From assembly GCA_947296835.1 (NCBI GenBank), contig CAMYQS010000070.1, positions 1 through 7,142 on the forward strand: a stretch of 7,142 nt of DNA, written 5' to 3'. This stretch comes from an uncultured Atopostipes sp. (lineage in GTDB: Bacteria; Bacillota; Bacilli; Lactobacillales; Carnobacteriaceae_A). The notes below the pieces were generated by a model. The model was not told where the DNA came from. It worked only from the letters and a program-made list of their open reading frames with translations, and searched no databases. This document shows, one piece after another, positions 1 through 5,159 of this stretch; the first letter of the stretch is position 1; each line of letters opens with the position of its first letter. Made by a program: the position numbers and the translations under genes.

Positions 1-919
1 TTGTTAAAATAGGGATTTGAGTAACTGATCCATCAACACCTTCCAGACGTCCAGCACGTTCATATAGACCAGCTAAGTCTGTATAAAGGTAACCTGGATA
101 TCCACCACGGCCTGGAACCTCACGACGAGCTGCAGATACTTCACGTAAAGCGTTCGCATAGTTCGTCATATCCGTCATAATGACTAAAACGTGCATGTTC
201 TTTTCAAATGCTAAATACTCTGCTGCAGTTAGTGCCATTTTTGGCGTAGCAATACGCTCGATAGCCGGGTCATCCGCTAAGTTAATGAATACAACTGAAC
301 GGTCAATTGCCCCTGTTTTTCTGAAATCATCTAGGAAAAACTCAGCTTCATCATGTGTAATTCCGATTGCCGCAAAAACAACTGCGAAGTTTTCATCTGA
401 ATTTTTTACCGCTGCTTGACGCGCAATCTGAAGCGCCAATTCGTTATGTGGCAAACCAGAACCTGAAAATACAGGTAGTTTTTGTCCACGTACGAGCGTG
501 TTCAGATGGTCAATTGATGAAATACCAGTCTGAATAAATTCATCTGGGTATTCACGCGCAATGGGGTTAATCGATTCACCGTTAATATCGATAGATTTTT
601 CAGGAATCAATTCTGGTCCACCATCGTATACGCGGCCCATTCCATCAAATGTACGACCAACCATATCGTCTGAAACACTTAACGTTAATGGTCGACCAGT
701 GAAGCGAACTTTAGTATCTCTAAGGTTAATACTTGAAGTCCCTTCAAAAATCTGGACAGTTGCAGTATTCCCTTCGATTTCTAAAACTTGTCCTAAACGG
801 TGTTCACCGTTTTGTAGTTCAATTTCAACTAGTTCATCATATTTTGCTCCTTCAACACCTGTAACGGTCATTAGAGGATCAACAACTGATGTAACCGAGC
901 GATATTCTTTTAATACCAT
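1..919 (-). CDS. ntpB: V-type ATPase subunit B, non-catalytic head subunit (C-terminus off the window)
   Basis: This is the regulatory B subunit that alternates with NtpA in the cytoplasmic A3B3 head; it binds at the catalytic interface but does not hydrolyse ATP. My own translation gives 306 complete codons, beginning MVLKEYRSVTSVVDPL, before the left edge. The family is about 460 residues, so roughly the last third is missing, including the region where the catalytic arginine finger is expected. Visible family blocks are NPIAREYPDEFIQTGISSID (about 118-137), RGQKLPVFSGSGLPHNELA (144-162), GAIDRSVVFINLADDPAIER (203-222) and REVPGRGGYPGYLYTDLAG (266-284). The P-loop position reads SGSGLPHNE rather than GxxGxGKT, as expected for a B subunit and unlike the A subunit next door. 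The ATG overlaps the ntpA stop by one base (TAATG) and has a Shine-Dalgarno-like AAGGTGG nine bases upstream, so coupled translation with ntpA is likely. Identity is very secure. Confidence 0.97.
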   Translation of the reverse strand, partial: MVLKEYRSVTSVVDPLMTVTGVEGAKYDELVEIELQNGEHRLGQVLEIEGNTATVQIFEGTSSINLRDTKVRFTGRPLTLSVSDDMVGRTFDGMGRVYDGGPELIPEKSIDINGESINPIAREYPDEFIQTGISSIDHLNTLVRGQKLPVFSGSGLPHNELALQIARQAAVKNSDENFAVVFAAIGITHDEAEFFLDDFRKTGAIDRSVVFINLADDPAIERIATPKMALTAAEYLAFEKNMHVLVIMTDMTNYANALREVSAARREVPGRGGYPGYLYTDLAGLYERAGRLEGVDGSVTQIPILT

Positions 920-2694
920 TAGTTCACACCACCTTTTTGTACGACTTCTCGAATGTCATCTTTAATATCTGTACGAATTTTTGTAATCTCTTCAATTTCT
1001 TCTTCAGGAATAAATTTCATACGGCTAATTCTTTCACGAATTGGACCCGTACCTTCAATAATTTCATTGTAGTAAGAACCAAGCTCTAATGCGTGGTTTC
1101 CTTGATGATCAAATTCCATAATTGCAGCTAACATTTCATATTGTTTTTCAAATGACGTGTACGTATCAACGTCGTCATATGCGTTTTGCTGTAAGAAATC
1201 AATACGAATCATACGAGCAACCGATAATTTCAAACGGTCGGTGTCTGATAATGACTCGACACCTACTAATTGAACGATTTCTTCTAATTCGTTCTCGTCT
1301 TGAAGTAAGAATTTTGCACGGTTAACCATTGAGTCCCAATCAATTTGTAATTGGTCACCAATTGTTTCGTTAATCGTTGATGAATATTGTGAGTAAGAGT
1401 CTAACCAGTTTACTGCTGGGAAGTGACGTCTTCTTGAAAGTGCACTATCTAAGCCCCAGAATACTTTTACAACACGTAATGTATTTTGTGTAACGGGCTC
1501 GGAAGTATCTCCACCTGGTGGTGAAACAGCTCCGATTGCTGTGATACTACCTTCTCTACCATCATTTCCTAAAGCAATAACGCGTCCTGCTCGTTCGTAA
1601 TATTCAGCTAAACGACTACCTAAATAAGCCGGGTAACCTTCATCTCCAGGCATTTCTTCTAAACGACCTGAAATTTCACGTAATGCTTCTGCCCAACGTG
1701 ATGTTGAGTCTGCCATAACAGCTACTGAATACCCCATATCTCTGAAATACTCTGCTATCGTGATTCCTGTATAAACAGATGCTTCACGTGCCGCAACGGG
1801 CATATTTGACGTGTTCGCAATTAGTACTGTACGTTCCATAATTGAACTACCCGTTCTAGGGTCAACTAATTCAGGGAATTCGTTAATAACTTCCGTCATT
1901 TCATTTCCACGTTCCCCACAACCAATATAAACAACAATATCTACATCGGACCATTTAGCAATTTGTTGTTGCACAACTGTTTTACCGGCACCGAATGGAC
2001 CAGGAATCGCAGCTGTACCGCCTTTTGCGACAGGGAAAAGCGTGTCAATTACTCGTTGTCCTGTAATTAATGGAACTGTAGGATTAATTTTGTGTGCGTA
2101 CGGACGACCTCTACGAACAGGCCATCTTTGCATTAATGTAAAAGATTGTTCGCCCGTTTCCGTATCTAATACATAAACAGTATCTTCTAATGTATACGTT
2201 CCGTTTTCAATACTTTTAACTGTTCCACTTATACCGTGTGGGACCATAATACGGTGTTCGATGATTGAGGTTTCTTGAACGACCCCAACAATATCACCTG
2301 TTGATACTTCATCGCCAACTTCTACTCGTTTTTCAAATTCCCATGTGTCTTCACGATCTAAAGGATCGACCTCAACACCACGAGCGATAAAGTGACTATC
2401 TGTTTTTTCGACAAATGTTTCTAATGGACGTTGAATACCATCAAACATTTTTGACATTATACCAGGTCCTAATTCTACAGATAATGGTTCACCTGTAACT
2501 TCAACAACTTCACCAGGACCAATCATCGATGTTTCTTCATAAACTTGAATAGAAGCAACATCGCCTCGCATTTCAATTACCTCACCGAGAAGGCCTAATT
2601 CACCCACACGGCAAACATCTTGTATACTTGCATCCTCCATGCCACTCGCTGTAACAAGAGGACCAGATACACTAACTATTGTTCCGTTTTTCAA
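919..2694 (-). CDS. ntpA: V-type ATPase subunit A, catalytic head subunit
   Basis: This is the ATP-hydrolysing subunit of the A3B3 head, acting in the cytoplasm with NtpB. The 591 residues match the family's usual length. The N-terminal beta-barrel begins KNGTIVSVSGPLV, and the A-specific non-homologous insert covers roughly residues 110-190. The nucleotide-binding core holds the P-loop GPFGAGKT (232-239, Lys238/Thr239), YIGCGERGNEMTEV (256-269, catalytic Glu261) and the Walker B region VAVMADSTSRWAEALRE (324-340, Asp329). These are followed by EEMPGDEGYPAYLGSRLAEY (346-365) and SPPGGDTSEPVTQNTLR (391-407). The start is TTG rather than ATG. It is supported by a perfect AGGAGG eight bases upstream and by an N-terminus that aligns with the family at residue 1. 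The gene follows ntpG after 12 bases and overlaps ntpB by one. All catalytic residues are present, so it should be active. Confidence 0.98.
   Translation of the reverse strand: MKNGTIVSVSGPLVTASGMEDASIQDVCRVGELGLLGEVIEMRGDVASIQVYEETSMIGPGEVVEVTGEPLSVELGPGIMSKMFDGIQRPLETFVEKTDSHFIARGVEVDPLDREDTWEFEKRVEVGDEVSTGDIVGVVQETSIIEHRIMVPHGISGTVKSIENGTYTLEDTVYVLDTETGEQSFTLMQRWPVRRGRPYAHKINPTVPLITGQRVIDTLFPVAKGGTAAIPGPFGAGKTVVQQQIAKWSDVDIVVYIGCGERGNEMTEVINEFPELVDPRTGSSIMERTVLIANTSNMPVAAREASVYTGITIAEYFRDMGYSVAVMADSTSRWAEALREISGRLEEMPGDEGYPAYLGSRLAEYYERAGRVIALGNDGREGSITAIGAVSPPGGDTSEPVTQNTLRVVKVFWGLDSALSRRRHFPAVNWLDSYSQYSSTINETIGDQLQIDWDSMVNRAKFLLQDENELEEIVQLVGVESLSDTDRLKLSVARMIRIDFLQQNAYDDVDTYTSFEKQYEMLAAIMEFDHQGNHALELGSYYNEIIEGTGPIRERISRMKFIPEEEIEEITKIRTDIKDDIREVVQKGGVN
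929..935 (-). promoter_or_regulatory. Ribosome binding site of ntpB, inside the end of ntpA
   Basis: AAGGTGG lies nine bases before the ntpB ATG and within the last codons of ntpA. It is a weaker match to the anti-Shine-Dalgarno than the AGGAGG sites elsewhere in the operon. With the TAATG stop/start junction, it suggests ntpB is translated partly by ribosomes finishing ntpA, which would help keep A and B equal for the A3B3 head (inference). Confidence 0.6.
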
Positions 2695-2702
2695 ATTTTT
2701 AA

Positions 2703-2708
2703 CCTCCT
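2703..2708 (-). promoter_or_regulatory. Ribosome binding site fixing the TTG start of ntpA; overlaps the ntpG stop codon
   Basis: AGGAGG sits eight bases before the TTG at 2694-2692, and there is no ATG at a suitable distance. Its first two bases are the last two bases of the ntpG stop TAG (2709-2707), giving a fused TAGGAGG. The site therefore decides the start of ntpA, and places ribosomes terminating on ntpG directly at the ntpA initiation region. Confidence 0.88.
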
Positions 2709-3018
2709 ATAGGATATCTTGACCCACTGCTTTTTCTACATTATCTTGCACACGTTTTTTACCAATCCCACGTGTACCCGTATGATCAGGGATCAAAATG
2801 ATGGCAGGTAGTATTTCATCGTCATATCTATGAATTGTTTCTAAAATGTTTTCAGCAACACTTTCAGTGACATAAATTACGCCATAATCATCTTGGGCTA
2901 ATTCATCAATTTTACGACTTGCTTCCTCATCATTCGCTGTTTGATAGACATCAAAACCGAGCATTCGATAGATTAGGACGGAGTTATCATTACCAATTAC
3001 ACCAATTTTATGTGACAT
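2707..3018 (-). CDS. ntpG: V-type ATPase subunit F (NtpG in the E. hirae naming), central stalk
   Basis: This small soluble subunit binds the NtpD coiled coil in the central rotor shaft and contributes to coupling of rotation to catalysis. It has 103 residues, the same length as I recall for E. hirae NtpG. Recognisable segments of the Rossmann-like fold are KIGVIGNDNSVLIYRMLGFD (4-23), YGVIYVTESVAENI (45-58), PAIILIPDHTGTRGIG (71-86) and the C-terminal tail NVEKAVGQDIL (93-103). Naming differs between systems: this product is subunit F in general V-ATPase nomenclature and NtpG in E. hirae, whose NtpF is a different stalk protein. The ATG lies inside the end of ntpC, an 11-base overlap. An in-frame TAA two codons upstream (3024-3022) rules out an earlier start. 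The nearest purine-rich motif, AAAGGA, is 12 bases away, so initiation probably depends on coupling with ntpC. Confidence 0.95.
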   Translation of the reverse strand: MSHKIGVIGNDNSVLIYRMLGFDVYQTANDEEASRKIDELAQDDYGVIYVTESVAENILETIHRYDDEILPAIILIPDHTGTRGIGKKRVQDNVEKAVGQDIL

Positions 3019-4012
3019 AGTTTACCCGCATCCTTTCTCTGATTTCATCAATACTCATGTCTAAGCGTTTTGCATAATAAATAATGCGCAAGTTCATAAT
3101 CTCAACTTCTTTTGCATGAATATAAGCAATAATCGGCAGTGGACCGATCGCTATAAGTTTTCCTTCATGTATATGAAACATTTTTTCTCGATCAATTAAT
3201 GCTTCTAATTGTAACGCTGATAGTTCATCTTCTGAAATATCTAATTCACGAATCATTTTACTTAAATGTGTTCGATCATAATAACGAGCAACTGCCTCAA
3301 AATCTTGCTGTGCTAAATTGATAATCTCTTCTTTTGGAATCGATCCTGAACTCGATAGAACAGCATTTAAAAAGTTTCTTGTTCGGTCTTGGTTCATTGC
3401 ACGAACAAGTGTAATAATATTTTGATAGTCAATCGTTCGTTTTGTATAAGCAATTAATGCCTCGTCTCCAATTTCATCTGCTAGTGCTCTTAAGTGTGTT
3501 AGATAACGTCTGTCTAAAATAACGTCAATCCAATACAAATCGCGGTACTCTTCATAAGCCGAACGTGCCTCATTTATACTATCTAGATAAAGTTTTGGCA
3601 GTCTCTGACTTTCTCCCGAACTAATCGCGTAGTCAATCGCTCGACTACTGATTGGAGAAATCGGGAGATATAAATGAGATAAATCTTGGTCCATTAACTC
3701 TTCTTTGAAATTAATTTTGATATTGTGGTACGTATATCGCAAAGAGACATACTCATTAATTCGTGAATTTGGGGAAACTTTAAATATTTGTTCGTAAGCA
3801 TCCTTTAATGCATCAGTGAGGACTTCTTCAATGTTTCCATTGACCATCTCTTCAATGTATTCATCGTAGATGGTCTCGCTGAGAATTTGATTAACATCTT
3901 CCGTATCTTTCGCAGTAACTAACCGTTCAAAATATTCGGGAGATAGGAGGCTTTTTTCATAAACACGGACGAGTACATTACTTGATCCATACTGTCGGTT
4001 CTTTTTTGCCAT
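3008..4012 (-). CDS. ntpC: V-type ATPase subunit C (subunit d-like), rotor socket between shaft and ring
   Basis: This subunit forms the funnel-shaped, all-helical socket on the cytoplasmic face of the NtpK ring and joins the ring to the NtpD/NtpG shaft. The family (V-ATPase AC39/C subunit) has no catalytic motif; recognition rests on length (334 residues, typical) and on characteristic blocks. The N-terminus carries NVLVRVYEKSLLSPEYFERL (12-31). The C-terminus carries the family pattern AKEVEIMNLRIIYYAKR (300-316) followed by IDEIRERMRVNYV. The middle is rich in charged helices, with repeated short stretches of the YxDR type, such as ILDRRYLTHLRALADEIGDE. The ATG has AGGAGG six bases upstream, fused to the ntpE stop. 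The 3' end overlaps ntpG by 11 bases. Neighbours on both sides are ATPase genes, which removes doubt about the assignment. Confidence 0.95.
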   Translation of the reverse strand: MAKKNRQYGSSNVLVRVYEKSLLSPEYFERLVTAKDTEDVNQILSETIYDEYIEEMVNGNIEEVLTDALKDAYEQIFKVSPNSRINEYVSLRYTYHNIKINFKEELMDQDLSHLYLPISPISSRAIDYAISSGESQRLPKLYLDSINEARSAYEEYRDLYWIDVILDRRYLTHLRALADEIGDEALIAYTKRTIDYQNIITLVRAMNQDRTRNFLNAVLSSSGSIPKEEIINLAQQDFEAVARYYDRTHLSKMIRELDISEDELSALQLEALIDREKMFHIHEGKLIAIGPLPIIAYIHAKEVEIMNLRIIYYAKRLDMSIDEIRERMRVNYVT

Positions 4013-4018
4013 ACTGTA

Positions 4019-4024
4019 CCTCCT
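4019..4024 (-). promoter_or_regulatory. Ribosome binding site of ntpC, abutting the ntpE stop codon
   Basis: AGGAGG lies six bases before the ntpC ATG and immediately after the ntpE TAA (4027-4025), reading TAAAGGAGG. It fixes the ntpC start and repeats the stop-plus-Shine-Dalgarno design seen between ntpG and ntpA. Confidence 0.85.
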
Positions 4025-4615
4025 TTATTTTTCTTCTTCGAAAAGTGCATTCGTCACATAAGCTAGTAATTCTTTTTTGCTTTCTAAGATTAACTCATCA
4101 AAGAAATAATTGTAATCCACGTTATTCATTCGAACCAAAATACCTGCTTTGTTTTTCACTAGTTCTTCTTTAACGTTTACATGGTTGTTCCAAGGTAATT
4201 GCTCGTTTAACCATTCTTTATCCATTAAGTTGGCTGTTTTTGCTCCAACAAAGATTTCAACACGTTGCGTCACATCAACATTTTCTAGCGCACTCATAAC
4301 GATGCCCATGAAATCTTCTTTTGATATGTTCGCTAATTGTTCTGTCGCTTCTTTAAATGTACGTTGGATAACTTTTTGTCTCTCTTTCAAAACAGCGTTA
4401 CGGTAGTTAACACGTTCAGTGTTTTCTTTCATTGAATAATCATATTCTAAATCATTCATTAGCTTTTCTTTTTCATTAACTAATGCTTGTTCTGCTTCTT
4501 TTTCTGCTCGTAAAACTTCTAATTCAGCTTGACGTTCAACTTGAGCTATTTCATTCTTGATTGTGTTTTTTTCTTTTTCAGAAAGACGTTCAATCATTAA
4601 TTTTAATTTAGCCAC
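4025..4615 (-). CDS. ntpE: V-type ATPase subunit E, peripheral stalk
   Basis: NtpE pairs with the small subunit NtpF (subunit H/G, expected beyond the right edge) to build the peripheral stalks that keep the A3B3 head from spinning. The 196 residues fit the family. Residues 1 to about 95 are a highly charged Glu/Lys/Ala-rich helix with coiled-coil character (for example ELEVLRAEKEAEQALVNEKE, 31-50). The C-terminal globular part, which contacts the head, ends with the family-like pattern AGILVRMNNVDYNYFFDELI (157-176). The start is GTG, chosen because AGGAGG stands six bases before it; the next ATG, at codon 7, would be 24 bases from that site. The gene lies 36 bases after ntpK and 12 bases before ntpC. 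Primary sequence is weakly conserved in this family, so the operon position adds weight. Confidence 0.94.
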   Translation of the reverse strand: MAKLKLMIERLSEKEKNTIKNEIAQVERQAELEVLRAEKEAEQALVNEKEKLMNDLEYDYSMKENTERVNYRNAVLKERQKVIQRTFKEATEQLANISKEDFMGIVMSALENVDVTQRVEIFVGAKTANLMDKEWLNEQLPWNNHVNVKEELVKNKAGILVRMNNVDYNYFFDELILESKKELLAYVTNALFEEEK

Positions 4616-4621
4616 TTTGCT

Positions 4622-4627
4622 CCTCCT
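4622..4627 (-). promoter_or_regulatory. Ribosome binding site fixing the GTG start of ntpE
   Basis: AGGAGG within AAAGGAGG sits six bases before the GTG at 4615-4613. It decides between this GTG and the in-frame ATG at codon 7, which is too far away. It lies in the 36-base gap after ntpK, the longest gap in the window. That gap holds no convincing hairpin or T-run that would end transcription. Confidence 0.87.
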
Positions 4628-4651
4628 TTATACGAAACTGATTGGTTTGAC

Positions 4652-5128
4652 TTATTTAAATAAAATAAGTAATAACGAACCTACGAAAGCTAAAACGGCA
4701 AACATCTCAACCATGATTCCGTAAATTAATCCTTGCGTTACACTATCAGGTTGTTTTGCTAAAATTTGGAACGAAGCTACTGCTACTCGACCTTGACCAC
4801 GTGCTGAAGGGTAACCCGCAACCGTGATTGGTAGAGCAGCCATTAGGTAATATAAACCATCAGATGGCGACATACCTGCATTAATTTCTAAAATAATTAA
4901 CAAACCAATAACAAATCCGTATAGCCCCTGAGAAGCTGGTAGAGTTTGTAAGATTAGTGCTTGACCAAATTTTTCTGGTTCTTCTGTAGATAATGCAGCT
5001 GCAGCCTCTCCAGCGTCAGCTGATCCAATTGCCGATCCGATACCTGGTACCATTAGTGCTAAAGCCGCGCCTAACGCTGCCCACACCATTCCACTTTGTT
5101 CTCCAAAAAGCATTGCAAAATTTTCCAT
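4652..5128 (-). CDS. ntpK: V-type ATPase proteolipid subunit K (rotor ring, 16 kDa type, probable Na+ site)
   Basis: NtpK is the membrane rotor subunit; in E. hirae ten copies form the ion-carrying ring. The 158 residues make two tandem helical hairpins (four membrane helices), the duplicated 16-kDa form. Helix 1 holds GIGSAIGSADAGEAAAAL (29-46), followed by the loop PEKFGQ. Helix 2 holds LPASQGLYGFV (63-73). Helix 3 runs into GQGRVAVASFQILAKQPD (111-128). Helix 4 holds MVEMFAVLAF (139-148). The essential carboxylate is Glu141; the first hairpin has no counterpart, as expected for V-type rings. Residues equivalent to the Na+ ligands known in E. hirae are Leu63, Ser66 (Thr in E. hirae), Gln67, Gln112 and Glu141, with Tyr70 nearby. 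This suggests Na+ transport, although only biochemistry can prove it. The ATG has AGGAGG ten bases upstream, and the gap after ntpI is 31 bases. Confidence 0.97.
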   Translation of the reverse strand: MENFAMLFGEQSGMVWAALGAALALMVPGIGSAIGSADAGEAAAALSTEEPEKFGQALILQTLPASQGLYGFVIGLLIILEINAGMSPSDGLYYLMAALPITVAGYPSARGQGRVAVASFQILAKQPDSVTQGLIYGIMVEMFAVLAFVGSLLLILFK

Positions 5129-5138
5129 TATTCATAAT

Positions 5139-5144
5139 CCTCCT
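5139..5144 (-). promoter_or_regulatory. Ribosome binding site of ntpK
   Basis: AGGAGG stands ten bases before the ntpK ATG, in the 31-base gap after ntpI. A second ATG (5135-5133) lies between site and start but is out of frame and only three bases from the motif. The downstream ATG gives the proteolipid N-terminus MENFAMLFG and is the one used. Confidence 0.75.
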
Positions 5145-5159
5145 ATTTATTGTAAAAAG

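Noticed and set aside
151..160. Degenerate P-loop in NtpB as possible gene decay
   Set aside because: The coordinates are residue numbers in NtpB (FSGSGLPHNE). Lack of GKT there is the normal state for V-type B subunits, so it is not a broken active site.
180..965. Plus-strand open frames of 79 and 134 codons
   Set aside because: They lie antisense to ntpB and the end of ntpA, whose protein matches are unambiguous. Their products are Ser/Thr/Pro-rich with no recognisable domain, typical of antisense shadows.
1122..1325. Plus-strand open frame of 67 codons inside ntpA
   Set aside because: It is fully antisense to the C-terminal domain of NtpA, with no recognisable product and no intergenic space for a promoter.
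3982..4406. Plus-strand open frames of 63 and 85 codons across ntpC and ntpE
   Set aside because: They are antisense to the start of ntpC and to ntpE, and one would have to run across the ntpE-ntpC junction whose Shine-Dalgarno and stop are clearly functional on the other strand.
4616..4651. Possible hairpin or attenuator between ntpK and ntpE
   Set aside because: Only a four-base AAAC/GTTT pairing is visible, with no GC-rich stem and no T-run, so it would not act as a terminator.
5129..5159. Possible internal promoter before ntpK
   Set aside because: The 31-base gap is AT-rich but is mostly the ribosome binding site and leader; I see no paired -35/-10 motifs that I could defend.
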